A stretch of 64,000 nt of DNA from GWE2-42-39 sp963668595. GTDB lineage: Bacteria; Bacteroidota; Bacteroidia; Bacteroidales; Prolixibacteraceae. The notes below the pieces were generated by a model. The model saw only the letters and a program-made list of their open reading frames with translations, had not been told where the DNA came from and did no database searches. Positions 26,341-35,606 of this stretch are shown piece after piece. Numbering within the stretch: position 1 is the stretch's first letter; every line of letters starts with the position of its first letter. Made by a program: the position numbers and the translations under genes. The stretch lies in assembly GCA_963668595.1 (NCBI GenBank), contig OY764876.1, positions 3,224,001-3,288,000 of the forward strand. The letters are read 5' to 3'.

Positions 26341-27696
26341 TCAAATAATTTCGAAATAGCGGTGTAGTTCCCAGTCGGTAACCGCGCGGGCATGTTCTCG
26401 CCATTCCCACTCGCGGGTTGCCGTAAAATGATCGACAAAATCGTCGCCAAACAATTCGCGCGACAATGCCGATTGTTTCATTCGGGCAGTGGCTTCTTTT
26501 AAATCCGAAGGAATTACTCCCTGCTCGGAGCGAAGATAGCCGTTCCCAATCGTCGCTTCGTGTTTCAATTGTAAATTATTGCGCATGCCATACAAGCCCG
26601 AAGCCAAACATGCAGCCATTGCCAGATACGGATTGGCATCAGCTCCCGGAACCCGCATTTCCAGACGAGACGAACGCTCGTCGGAACCAATCACACGCAC
26701 AGCAGTCGTGCGGTTATCAAGTCCCCAGGTAAGTGTGGTAGGAGCCCAGGCTCCTTCGCGCAAACGTTTGTAACTGTTAATATTCGGGGCATACATGGGC
26801 AATATCTCAGGTAAACAATGCAAGATTCCCGCCAGGTAGCTTTTCATCCGCTCACTCATCCGATTTTTATCTTCCGCCGAGAAAAACAGGTTGTGATCAT
26901 TTTCGTCCCAAATACTTTGATGGATATGTCCGCCACAGCCCGGAAGTTCTTCATTCCATTTTGCCATGAAACTGGCAATAAATCCATGTTGCAGTGCGAT
27001 TTCCTTCACCCCTGATTTAAACAAAATTGCCTTGTCGGCCGCATTCAGTATGTCATCGTAAATAATGGTTGCTTCGTAAACGCCCGGCCCGGTTTCGGTA
27101 TGAATGCCTTCTATTGGCACATCAAACTGCAAAAGCTGATCGAACAAGGCATTGTAATATTCTTTGAATTGACTCAACCGCACGACCGAATAACCAAACA
27201 TTCCCGGAGAAATTGGTTGCAACTGCCGATACCCCGATGCAGCTACTTCGTTAGGTGTACCCTGAAAATTGAACCATTCAAATTCCATCGAAAAAATAGC
27301 TTTCAAGCCCATATCAGTTGCCTGTTGGCGTACTTTTTTCAGAAGAGTACGCGGACAAGCAGCGTGTCCCTGCCCAGAAGCTTTGCTGAAATCAGCAAGA
27401 AAAAAAGGAATGCCATTGTCCCAGGGAACATGACGAAGAGACTGCAAATCAATAGTCGCTTTGCTATCGGGATAGCCAGTATGCCAACCCGTTAGTTCAG
27501 TATTATCGTAACATCGATCGCTTGAGTCCCAGCCAAATACGACATCGCAAAAACCAACATTATTATTCGCTACTTCCAGAAATTTATTCCGATGAATAAC
27601 TTTCCCTCGTAACACGCCGTCGGTATCCGAAAATCCAAATTTTATTTTCTGATGTGAGCTTTGACGTATCTGTTCGATAATTTTGTCCTGTTCCAT
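26341..27696 (-). CDS. Glutamine-synthetase-family ligase (GlnA/PuuA-like)
   Basis: The 451-residue protein has the GS beta-grasp plus catalytic barrel. Metal-binding and ammonia-site residues appear in FSMEFEWFNF, EGIHTETGPGVYEATI, PGCGGHIHQSIWD, NRTTAVRVIGSDERSSRLEMRVPG (split by spacing) and ANPYLAMAAC. The sequence resembles gamma-glutamyl-amine ligases such as PuuA more than the housekeeping GlnA, which in Bacteroidota is usually a larger GSIII enzyme. It therefore probably joins glutamate to an amine. It leads a seven-gene minus-strand run, with no recognisable promoter in the 202 bases before it. Confidence 0.82.
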   Translation of the reverse strand: MEQDKIIEQIRQSSHQKIKFGFSDTDGVLRGKVIHRNKFLEVANNNVGFCDVVFGWDSSDRCYDNTELTGWHTGYPDSKATIDLQSLRHVPWDNGIPFFLADFSKASGQGHAACPRTLLKKVRQQATDMGLKAIFSMEFEWFNFQGTPNEVAASGYRQLQPISPGMFGYSVVRLSQFKEYYNALFDQLLQFDVPIEGIHTETGPGVYEATIIYDDILNAADKAILFKSGVKEIALQHGFIASFMAKWNEELPGCGGHIHQSIWDENDHNLFFSAEDKNRMSERMKSYLAGILHCLPEILPMYAPNINSYKRLREGAWAPTTLTWGLDNRTTAVRVIGSDERSSRLEMRVPGADANPYLAMAACLASGLYGMRNNLQLKHEATIGNGYLRSEQGVIPSDLKEATARMKQSALSRELFGDDFVDHFTATREWEWREHARAVTDWELHRYFEII

Positions 27697-27898
27697 ATTT
27701 TCCAGCTTTTACTTCTGTTGCAAGCACTTCAACCCAAATTAATACCAATGTATGGGATAAAACAAATGATTCAGCAAAAATATTCAGCAAACTGCCAGAT
27801 ATTTAAAAGAAAGTGGAAGTTGCGAAACCATTTTTTCGTCCTCTTCTTTTGTAAAGCAAATTCCAATAGTTGTTTCTCAAAAAACTGCTTATTAAAAT

Positions 27899-28597
27899 TT
27901 AAACTGATCGGGATTGAAATCGTTTTTGCAAGCGACCAAGACATTCCAGCCCCCGTTGCCTGTTAAATCGCGGGCCATGTCCGGCATAGATTTCATCAAT
28001 TTTCAGATCGAAAATTGTTTGCCATGTTTGCAGTAAAAGAGGAATATCGTTGCAAAACGGAGTGAACACCGATTTGGGGTAAACCGGGAAAAAGCAATCG
28101 CCGGCAATCGCAATTCTATCTTCCATAAAAACAGAAACTGAACCTTCGGTGTGGCCGGGTGTTGGCAACACATAACCGTTAATTCCCCACGGAGCAAGAT
28201 CAAACTTTTCAGCAATAATTATATCGGGATCAACTGCCGCATAGGCGGCAATTCCCGGATAGATTTTCCGTCCGAGCGCCGCAACGGTTTGGGTGTAAAG
28301 ATTTGTTCCGTTTGGAATGGGAGTATAACCTTTTGCCAGGCAATCGGCCTCTTTTTGATGCACAAGAACTTTTGCCCCGGTCAATTTTTTCAATTCTGCG
28401 GTATTTCCGGCATGATCAAAATGGGTGTGTGTTTGGATTATCAAGGCTATGTCATCGGCTTTAAGGCCATGTTTCCCGATCTTTTCCAGAATATATTTTG
28501 CATGCCGTTTTATTCCTGTATCGATCAACACCGATTGCTGGCCGTTCTTCAGTAAAAAAACATTTGCATAACCAACAGGGATACGAATTACTTGCAT
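27899..28597 (-). CDS. MBL-fold metallo-hydrolase
   Basis: The 232-residue protein has the metallo-beta-lactamase fold with the complete dinuclear site: THTHFDHAG, a downstream His in LPTPGHTEGSV, Asp in IAGDCFFPVY and the last His in YAGHGPRF. This glyoxalase-II-like branch includes many thioester and lactone hydrolases, so the substrate is open. It is separated from the ROK gene by a terminator (28627-28654) and from the glutamine-synthetase-like gene by 202 bases without an obvious hairpin. It is probably not part of the sialic-acid locus. Confidence 0.88.
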   Translation of the reverse strand: MQVIRIPVGYANVFLLKNGQQSVLIDTGIKRHAKYILEKIGKHGLKADDIALIIQTHTHFDHAGNTAELKKLTGAKVLVHQKEADCLAKGYTPIPNGTNLYTQTVAALGRKIYPGIAAYAAVDPDIIIAEKFDLAPWGINGYVLPTPGHTEGSVSVFMEDRIAIAGDCFFPVYPKSVFTPFCNDIPLLLQTWQTIFDLKIDEIYAGHGPRFNRQRGLECLGRLQKRFQSRSV

Positions 28598-28626
28598 ACC
28601 AAAAGGATTTTGTCAAAAATAACAAA

Positions 28627-28654
28627 AAAAGCGGGATCAACCGACCCCGCTTTT
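28627..28654 (-). terminator. Intrinsic terminator after the ROK kinase gene
   Basis: A nine-base stem (28627-28635 with 28646-28654) is followed on the minus strand by TTTTTTTGTT. It lies 19 bases past the ROK stop. Confidence 0.88.
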
Positions 28655-28672
28655 CCACTCCACGATGGGAGT

Positions 28673-29653
28673 TTATTCTTTTTCAAGTTCTTTATAAACC
28701 AACGCACTTGCACCAACGATGGCAGCATCGCCCGGTTTCAGTTGAGAAGGAAGAACTTTGATTTTACCTTTGAAGATAGGCAGCAAGAAGTGGTTCATAC
28801 TTTCAATAGTTGGTTTGAAAATATAATCGCCAGCAGCAGTTGGGCCGCCAAACAGGAAGATAGCTTCCGGACTTGTGTGGTGAACAGTGTCAGCCAATCC
28901 TTGTCCCAACCATTTTCCGGTTTGTTCAAATACTTCAATTGCCACTTTGTCGCCTTTTTGTGCTGCTTCAAAAATCATTTTTGAGTTCAGTTCTTTAAAT
29001 GATTTGTCAGCCAGCAAGCTGTTGTTCGCATTGTCGCGTACCATAATTTCGAACGCTGTACGTTTCATGCCCGGAGCAGAACAGTAAGCTTCGAGGTGAC
29101 CTGGTGTTCCGCAACCGCAATTTCTTCCGCCCGGAATTAACATGGTGTGTCCGCACTCTCCGGCAAAACCATCGTGTCCGTAAACCAGGTTGCCGTCCAC
29201 AACAATACCACTGCCTACACCAGTTCCCAACGTGTACATCACAAAGTTTTTCATGCCTTTGGCTCCACCATAGATCATTTCACCAATTGCAGCAGCATTT
29301 GCATCATTGGTTAATGCAATAGCTTGCATGTTGGGAAATTTATCCTTCATCAAAGCCACAAAATGAATCACTCCACGGAAAGAGAGGTTCGGAGCATATT
29401 CAATAGTTCCATTGTAATAGTTACCGTTTGGAGCACCAATACCGATACCCATAATTTCGATATCATCATTCAGCAATTTTACTGATTTGATCAACTCTTT
29501 AATGGCTTCTGACAGGTCAGAAATGTATTGGTTAATGTCTCCATGCGATGGTGTTTCAATATTGTCTTTCACCATTACATTTCCCAATTCATCTACTACA
29601 CCAATTGCGGTGTTTGTTCCGCCTACGTCAACGCCTATAGCTACTTTTTTCAT
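28673..29653 (-). CDS. ROK-family sugar kinase (glucokinase or N-acetylmannosamine kinase type)
   Basis: The 326-residue kinase has the ATP-phosphate motif VDVGGTNTAIGVVDE, the catalytic loop NDANAAAIGEMIYG and the ROK zinc site ECGHTMLIPGGRNCGCGTPGHLEAY. In the zinc site the last of the usual three cysteines is a histidine. Its neighbours are an FHS transporter, an FCD regulator and a divergent sialic-acid locus. It could therefore phosphorylate ManNAc or GlcNAc, as RokA does in other Bacteroidota, but sequence alone does not exclude glucose. A TAATTTTG box (29699-29706, minus strand) is a possible promoter, since the transporter upstream ends in its own terminator. Confidence 0.87.
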   Translation of the reverse strand: MKKVAIGVDVGGTNTAIGVVDELGNVMVKDNIETPSHGDINQYISDLSEAIKELIKSVKLLNDDIEIMGIGIGAPNGNYYNGTIEYAPNLSFRGVIHFVALMKDKFPNMQAIALTNDANAAAIGEMIYGGAKGMKNFVMYTLGTGVGSGIVVDGNLVYGHDGFAGECGHTMLIPGGRNCGCGTPGHLEAYCSAPGMKRTAFEIMVRDNANNSLLADKSFKELNSKMIFEAAQKGDKVAIEVFEQTGKWLGQGLADTVHHTSPEAIFLFGGPTAAGDYIFKPTIESMNHFLLPIFKGKIKVLPSQLKPGDAAIVGASALVYKELEKE

Positions 29654-29774
29654 CGTTATAATTTTAATTTGTGTTTATTCATTTTTACAGAGGTCAAACA
29701 AAATTAGAAATTTAATCATTAACAAGCCTAAAAATTACATTAAAGGATTTGTAATGATTGACCTAAGTGTAAAA

Positions 29775-29802
29775 AAAGAAGAACCAAAACTGGTTCTTCT
29801 TT
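29775..29802 (-). terminator. Strong terminator after the FHS transporter
   Basis: A perfect 12-bp stem (29775-29786 with 29791-29802) has a four-base loop. On the minus strand a T7 run follows. Confidence 0.93.
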
Positions 29803-29825
29803 CAATCTATATCGTATATTTTTAT

Positions 29826-31118
29826 TTAAACCGCAATATTTTTATTTACGTTTTTGCTTCCGATAAGAGCATAGAACAACAAGTATGCAAGTCCGGCAAC
29901 GATAACCCAATAGCTAGGCATATAACCAGCAAAGTCGGCTACCCATCCCTGAAGAGCAGGAAGAATACCTCCACCGCAAACCAGTACCATAAAGATACCT
30001 GAAGCTGCTGCCAAATATTTTCCTAATCCTTCTACTGCCAAGTTAAAAATACCTCCCCACATAATTGAGGTACAAAGTCCAACCAATACAAGGAAAGCAG
30101 CATTAATTGGCACTTCCAGTAAACCGAATGAAGTTATACCATCAACACTTTTTAATACAGGCAATGAAACCTGAGTCGTGCTTGGAGTAAACATGGCCAA
30201 CAATACAAGAACAAGTCCTAACCCTGAAGCAAAAGTAAGCATGGTTTTACTTGATACTTTTCCACCAATTGAAGCTCCAACCAAACGACCAATCAACATC
30301 AAAAACCAATAAGTTCCTGCAACAAATCCGGCAGTAGTAGCATTCAATGGATTTGGAGTATTTGGGTCAACAAGGAAATAATTCAAAACACCAGGAGTAC
30401 CAACTTCAACACCTACATAAACGAAAATACCGATAGCTCCTAAAACAAAATGGCGGAATTTCAATGCTCCGGACATCAGGTTTCCAAGAGGCTCAGAAGA
30501 TTGTTCTGCGTGAGGTTCTGGAATTGATACAAAGTACAATACAACAAATACGATGGCAAATACAGCCATTGCTGCATACATGAATGGAAAAATATCAGTA
30601 ATTCGTGCTTTTGCAGCATCACCAATTAAAATACCAACGATCATAGGAGTTGCAGTAGCCATCACCGAGTTGAAAGATCCACCAATCTGAATCAACTGGT
30701 TCCCTTTGTTACCACCACCACCAAGGGTGTTCAACATTGGGTTAACAACTGTGTTCAACAAACACATAGAGAATCCGGCAACAAATGCTCCTGAAAGATA
30801 TACTGCAAACGCAGAATCCTGATCAGCATAACCTGAAAGATATTGGATACCAACACCAACAAAACCAACTGCAACAGCAATCAACGCAGTTTTTTTGTAT
30901 CCGATTCGTTGCAATAAGATACCACTAGGGATACCCATTACAGCATAAGCAATAAAGTTTGCAGCATTACCAAGTAGTCCCAGAAAATTGGTTACTTCAA
31001 ATTGACTTTTTAACACGATACCCATTGGGGCTGCCAGATTGGTTACAAATGAGATCATACCAAACAGCATGATCATCATGGCAATAGGCAACGCGTAATT
31101 TTGATTTTTAGCACTCAT
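29826..31118 (-). CDS. FHS-type MFS sugar transporter (FucP/GluP/NagP-like)
   Basis: The 430-residue inner-membrane protein has 12 membrane segments and the FHS signature NPMLNTLGGGGNKGNQLIQIGGSFNS. The family imports monosaccharides by proton symport. NagP members bring in N-acetylglucosamine. It lies between the FCD regulator and the ROK kinase, so import of an amino sugar released by the hexosaminidases or of a related hexose is likely. A weak minus-strand TATTTTTG box (31256-31263) lies in the 270-base upstream gap, with no good -33 element. Confidence 0.88.
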   Translation of the reverse strand: MSAKNQNYALPIAMMIMLFGMISFVTNLAAPMGIVLKSQFEVTNFLGLLGNAANFIAYAVMGIPSGILLQRIGYKKTALIAVAVGFVGVGIQYLSGYADQDSAFAVYLSGAFVAGFSMCLLNTVVNPMLNTLGGGGNKGNQLIQIGGSFNSVMATATPMIVGILIGDAAKARITDIFPFMYAAMAVFAIVFVVLYFVSIPEPHAEQSSEPLGNLMSGALKFRHFVLGAIGIFVYVGVEVGTPGVLNYFLVDPNTPNPLNATTAGFVAGTYWFLMLIGRLVGASIGGKVSSKTMLTFASGLGLVLVLLAMFTPSTTQVSLPVLKSVDGITSFGLLEVPINAAFLVLVGLCTSIMWGGIFNLAVEGLGKYLAAASGIFMVLVCGGGILPALQGWVADFAGYMPSYWVIVAGLAYLLFYALIGSKNVNKNIAV

Positions 31119-31388
31119 AGTTAATTTAGATTACGTTATTTATTGTAAAAAATATCTTCTGCAATCTCTGGAAAGCGATTATATCCAAATAATAAAAAGA
31201 CTCACTAACGCGAATTTTCTACCACATTCAGATTTGACCGTTTTTACAGCAGAAACAAAAATAGAAATTAAATTGAAAAAATAATGATTCGTTAGAAGTA
31301 TTTAACTCTTACGCAGAAGAAGTCTTCCGCACAACATATATTGTACATTTCAGCAACAAAAGATATGAACACTATTCTTTATCGGGAA

Positions 31389-32129
31389 TTAATCAACTAA
31401 ACGATCGAAGTGATTTTCAAGGTGTTTACGCATTGCACTGCGAAAATCATCAGCATTCCCGTTTTTCAGTACTTCAACCAATCCCTTATGTGAAACGTAT
31501 CTCTTTTTGGAAATAGGCTTCTTTATTAAACCGCTATCGTAAACAAAGTTAAAAACGGGTAATAATATATTTTGAAAGTTCTTCAACGTTTCATTTCCGG
31601 TTATTTCGTACAACTTACCATGAAACAACACTTCGTGATTAATATCGAACAAAATATCATCAGACGTTTCTGGTTCATTTTCAACAATCCGTTCCAGTTC
31701 CTCTATCTTATTTTCATCAATATTGCGAAACAACAAATCAGCCATTCCAACTTCCAATACCAGGCGCAGTTCGAAAATATCTTTTAGTGTGCTATTGTCG
31801 AGCATGTGAGGAATCATCGATTTTTGCAGTAGTGCAGAAAGATCCGGGCTTTTAATCACTGCACCCTTATGCTTTTTCGATTCAATAATTCCCATTGTTT
31901 TCAATCGGGTCAGCGATTCGCGTACTACTGTACGGCTCACTCCCATGGCTGATGCCAGTTCAATCTCCTTAGGAATCAAGTCCCCAGGTTGAAGCTCCTT
32001 TTTGATGAAAAAGTCAATCAGGTTCATTTCTACTTTATCCACCAAACTGCTTGTATCAATAGCAGTAAGTAATCCCTTCATTTCCTGGGTGTCCATCGTC
32101 ATCGGTATTGTTGATTTTGAATATGTCAT
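31389..32129 (-). CDS. FadR-type GntR regulator with FCD ligand domain
   Basis: The 246-residue protein has an N-terminal winged helix (about residues 30-95, PGDLIPKEIELASAMGVSRTVVRESLTRL). A helical FCD domain follows (about 100-240), whose metal-site histidines and aspartates show in FDINHEVLFHGKLY and SHKGLVEVL. This family includes NanR-type sialic-acid repressors. It is divergent from susC across 111 bases containing a palindrome with the core GT-N3-AC typical of FadR-type sites, so it most likely represses the sialic-acid operon. Starts at several Mets within the first 17 residues are possible. Confidence 0.9.
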   Translation of the reverse strand: MTYSKSTIPMTMDTQEMKGLLTAIDTSSLVDKVEMNLIDFFIKKELQPGDLIPKEIELASAMGVSRTVVRESLTRLKTMGIIESKKHKGAVIKSPDLSALLQKSMIPHMLDNSTLKDIFELRLVLEVGMADLLFRNIDENKIEELERIVENEPETSDDILFDINHEVLFHGKLYEITGNETLKNFQNILLPVFNFVYDSGLIKKPISKKRYVSHKGLVEVLKNGNADDFRSAMRKHLENHFDRLVD

Positions 32130-32156
32130 ATTTAATACTGCAAATTTCGCAAAAGT

Positions 32157-32186
32157 TTTGAAATAAAAAATTAATCTCTATATTTG
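32157..32186 (+). promoter_or_regulatory. Predicted promoter of the susC operon
   Basis: TTTG at 32157-32160 precedes a perfect TATATTTG -7 box (32179-32186) by 18 bases. This places the RNA start near 32193, about 48 bases before the susC start. Confidence 0.75.
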
Positions 32187-32193
32187 AATCGTC

Positions 32194-32208
32194 TTATGTA
32201 TGACATAA
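32194..32208. promoter_or_regulatory. Predicted FCD-regulator operator
   Basis: The perfect inverted repeat TTATGT-ATG-ACATAA contains the core GTATGAC, the GT-N3-AC pattern bound by FadR-subfamily regulators. It starts at the predicted RNA start of susC, an ideal place for a repressor. I saw no second copy elsewhere in the window. Confidence 0.7.
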
Positions 32209-32240
32209 TGATTTAATTAACAAACTTAAACTGAGATTGT

Positions 32241-35200
32241 ATGAAAAAAGTGATTCAAAAACTCTTCCCTTTGGGATTACTGCTGATGGCAATATTGCTG
32301 ACAAGCAGTTCTTTCGGGCAGCGTTCTGTTTCCGGACAGATCGTTGATGCCGGAACCGGGGATACTTTGCCCGGAGTAGCTGTAGTTGTTTCCGGTACAA
32401 CCGCCGGAACCATTTCCGACTTAGATGGACATTTTTCGATTATGGTTCCTGACGACAAAAAGCAATTGGAATTTTCGATGGTTGGTTACAATAAACTAGT
32501 TGTAAGCCTCACCGAAACAAATGTTTTAACTGTCAAACTGGAAGCTTCGACTACAGCAATTGATGAAGTTGTCGTGACCGGATACGGAGGTACTCAAAAA
32601 CGCTCGAAATTAACCAACTCAATTTCTTCGGTGAAAGAAGAAGTGCTTAAAACGGGTGTTTTTGCGAACCCGGCACAAGCACTATCGGGTGCTGTTTCTG
32701 GTTTAAAAGTAACCCAGTCGTCAGGGAAACCGGGATCTACTCCCAGCTTGGTTTTGCGAGGTGGAACCAATTTGGACGGCTCCGGATCTCCGCTGGTTAT
32801 TGTAGATGGACAAGTTCGCGGAATTAGCGACATCAATCCGGAGGATATTGAATCAATCGAAGTATTAAAAGATGCCGGAGCAACGGCTTTGTATGGAGCG
32901 CGCGCCAACAACGGAGTGTTGCTCATTTCAACCAAACGCGGAAAAAAAGGAGTTTCGGAGGTATCAGTAAAAATTAAGACTGCTCTCAATTATCTTAATT
33001 TTCCCTATGAATTTATGAATGCTGAAGACTATTTGTACTGGGTAAGAACCGGCGTACAAAATTCGGGAAGACTATGGCAGAAAACAGATGGGAGCTGGCA
33101 GGGACATGGGTCCGGTGTGCAGGCAAACCTAGAAGGAGCACAACCATTCGGTTTAGGAAATAAATATTTCGATGCAAACGGAAATCCGCTGGATGGAAAT
33201 AAAACGACCTTGGCAATTTGGAGCCCGATGAGATTAACGAATGAAAATAAATTTTTGCTTGATCAGGGTTATCGTCAAATGACAGATCCTGTTACTGGCG
33301 AAGAAATCATTTATTCTGAATTCGATCGCCGCTCAACGGCTTTTAATGATCCGGCAACAACACAAGACTACAATATATCTTTCACCGGAGGCAATGACCG
33401 TGGGAATTACTACGCTGGATTAGGTTTCCTGTATGACCAGGGATTACCGGTAAAAACATGGTATCAACGCATCTCGTTTACTTTCAACGCCGACTACAAA
33501 ATTAATAAATGGCTCACCTCTTACAGCTCGTTCAATTTTAATGATGCCCGCTGGAAAGATATTACCAACACCGGCGAAGGCAATTATTTTGCCCGGATGT
33601 TGAGTGCTCCGCCAACACAACGCGAATACAATGCGAACGGAGAATTACTTGTAGGAACAAATTCCGGAGACGGAAACCCATTGTATAATATCGACAAGTT
33701 TATCCGTGAAAACCAGACCAATAAATTTACACTCGGACAAAGTTTTAAAGTAGATTTTTACAAAGGATTATACCTGAAAGTAAATGCCAACTGGATGTTT
33801 GATGAAGGTTTTTATGAGTCATTCAATAAAGACTATTTGTCCCGTCCGGGAGTGATGAGCACTTCAAGAAACTCTTCTGCCAGCTTCGATCGCACATTAA
33901 GACAAACGTATAATGCTGTATTAAATTACGATACTACGATTGCCGAAAAACATTCAATCAGTGCATTGGCTGGAACGGAATATTACGATACTTACTACAA
34001 AGGATTTAGTGCAAGTGGGTCGGGTGCGCCAACCGATGATTTTATGGATTTAGCTTTAACGTCAAACAAAGAAGGCCAGCGTTCTATTGACTCATCGCAT
34101 TCCCGTTCCCGTATTCTTTCTTTCTTCGGAAGAGTAAACTATGATTACAAAGAAAAATACCTGTTGGCTTTAACTGCCCGTCAGGATGGATACTCTATTC
34201 TTCTTGATAATCGCTGGGGTTTTTTCCCCGGAGCTTCTGCCGGCTGGGTGCTTTCCAAAGAAGATTTTATGGACAACTACCGCGATATTATTTCATTTCT
34301 GAAAGTACGAGCCAGCTATGGTTTGAATGGTAATGTTTCTGGTATTGGCACTTACGAATTACAGGGAAGTTATGGTTCTACTTTGTACAATAATAGTGTA
34401 GGCTATACAATCGGCGGAATTCCCAATCCAACACTGAAATGGGAACGCTCCAATACTATTGAAGGCGGTATTGATGTCGGCTTATTCGAAAACCGTATCA
34501 ACATGAACTTCACGTATTACAACCGTCTTACTCTCGACAAATATGCCAACATTCCTCTTCCAATTACTTCCGGTATTTCTTCTATTCGTTCGAACAACGG
34601 AGAACTACGCAATACGGGAGTTGAAATAGATTTTTCGGTAAAAGCATTGAGAAAGAAAGATTTCAGTTGGGACATTAGCGGAAATATTTCCTACAACAAA
34701 AATATTGTTGAGAAATTGCCCGACAACGGACTGGAACGCAATCGCCAAAGTGCTTATCAGGTATATGACGGAACAACTGGTGAGAAAATGTGGGTCGGTG
34801 GCTATCAGGAAGGACAAACTCCTGGCGGCATCTGGGCATTTGTTGCTGAAGGAATTTTTAAGGATGAAGCACAGATACAGGCAATTGCCGGAAACCGCAC
34901 CGATATTACCACCGGAAATAACGGAAGTAACGGACGAAAACTTGTTGGTCCGAACCTATTTAACGCAATGACCGATGCTCAAAAAGCGGGAGTACTCCCC
35001 ATTCAGGCTGGTGATGTAATCTGGAAAGATGTAAACGGCGACGACATAATCGATAATTTCGACATGGTATATGTGGGTTCTACTACTCCCAAATGGTTCG
35101 GAGGAATCAATACGCAACTGCAATGGAAAGGGCTATCGTTTTCAGCTCGCATGGACTACGCATTGGGATTCAAACAAATTGATAATATTTTGCCCTGGTT

Positions 35201-35573
35201 CATGGGCATGATGCAAGGTTCATTCAATACCGTTGTAGAAACAAAAGAAACATGGACTGCTGAAAATCCGAATGCTGCCTATCCGAAATACATGTGGGCC
35301 GACCAGCTGGGTAAACGGAACTATGCCCGCAATAGCGATATGTTTATCTACAACTCCAGCTATCTGTCGTTCCGCGAAATTTCGCTTTCGTACAGCTTAC
35401 CTAAAAGCTTGCTGCAATACAGCGGCATTGCAGGAGTTGAATTGTCGGTAACCGGTCAAAACCTTGGATACCTGACCGCATCGAAGCTCTATACGCCTGA
35501 AGTCGGTGGAAATGTGGGAGGCGGATATGCGCTTCCAAGGACCATTATTTTCGGTTTAAACCTGAAATTCTGA
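32241..35573 (+). CDS. SusC-family TonB-dependent outer-membrane transporter
   Basis: The 1110-residue protein starts with a signal peptide (ending near SSFGQ). It continues with a carboxypeptidase-D-like domain (VSGQIVDAGTGDTLPGVAV), the SusC motif EVVVTGYG at about 110, a plug (about 125-245) and a large barrel ending in RTIIFGLNLKF. With the SusD protein 33 bases downstream it would form a glycan importer. The downstream sialidase, lyase and hexosaminidases point to sialylated glycans or oligosaccharides. A promoter and a palindromic operator lie immediately upstream. Confidence 0.96.
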   Translation: MKKVIQKLFPLGLLLMAILLTSSSFGQRSVSGQIVDAGTGDTLPGVAVVVSGTTAGTISDLDGHFSIMVPDDKKQLEFSMVGYNKLVVSLTETNVLTVKLEASTTAIDEVVVTGYGGTQKRSKLTNSISSVKEEVLKTGVFANPAQALSGAVSGLKVTQSSGKPGSTPSLVLRGGTNLDGSGSPLVIVDGQVRGISDINPEDIESIEVLKDAGATALYGARANNGVLLISTKRGKKGVSEVSVKIKTALNYLNFPYEFMNAEDYLYWVRTGVQNSGRLWQKTDGSWQGHGSGVQANLEGAQPFGLGNKYFDANGNPLDGNKTTLAIWSPMRLTNENKFLLDQGYRQMTDPVTGEEIIYSEFDRRSTAFNDPATTQDYNISFTGGNDRGNYYAGLGFLYDQGLPVKTWYQRISFTFNADYKINKWLTSYSSFNFNDARWKDITNTGEGNYFARMLSAPPTQREYNANGELLVGTNSGDGNPLYNIDKFIRENQTNKFTLGQSFKVDFYKGLYLKVNANWMFDEGFYESFNKDYLSRPGVMSTSRNSSASFDRTLRQTYNAVLNYDTTIAEKHSISALAGTEYYDTYYKGFSASGSGAPTDDFMDLALTSNKEGQRSIDSSHSRSRILSFFGRVNYDYKEKYLLALTARQDGYSILLDNRWGFFPGASAGWVLSKEDFMDNYRDIISFLKVRASYGLNGNVSGIGTYELQGSYGSTLYNNSVGYTIGGIPNPTLKWERSNTIEGGIDVGLFENRINMNFTYYNRLTLDKYANIPLPITSGISSIRSNNGELRNTGVEIDFSVKALRKKDFSWDISGNISYNKNIVEKLPDNGLERNRQSAYQVYDGTTGEKMWVGGYQEGQTPGGIWAFVAEGIFKDEAQIQAIAGNRTDITTGNNGSNGRKLVGPNLFNAMTDAQKAGVLPIQAGDVIWKDVNGDDIIDNFDMVYVGSTTPKWFGGINTQLQWKGLSFSARMDYALGFKQIDNILPWFMGMMQGSFNTVVETKETWTAENPNAAYPKYMWADQLGKRNYARNSDMFIYNSSYLSFREISLSYSLPKSLLQYSGIAGVELSVTGQNLGYLTASKLYTPEVGGNVGGGYALPRTIIFGLNLKF

Positions 35574-35606
35574 TCCCCCTTTAGAAACGAATTAATACAT
35601 ACAGAT

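Noticed and set aside
27697..27898. A hidden gene or RNA in the 202-base gap before the glutamine-synthetase-like gene
   Set aside because: I found no open frame, hairpin or promoter there beyond chance.
28673..29653. Calling the ROK kinase nanK
   Set aside because: ROK kinases for glucose, GlcNAc and ManNAc cannot be told apart by the motifs I can see, and no epimerase is present to support the ManNAc route.
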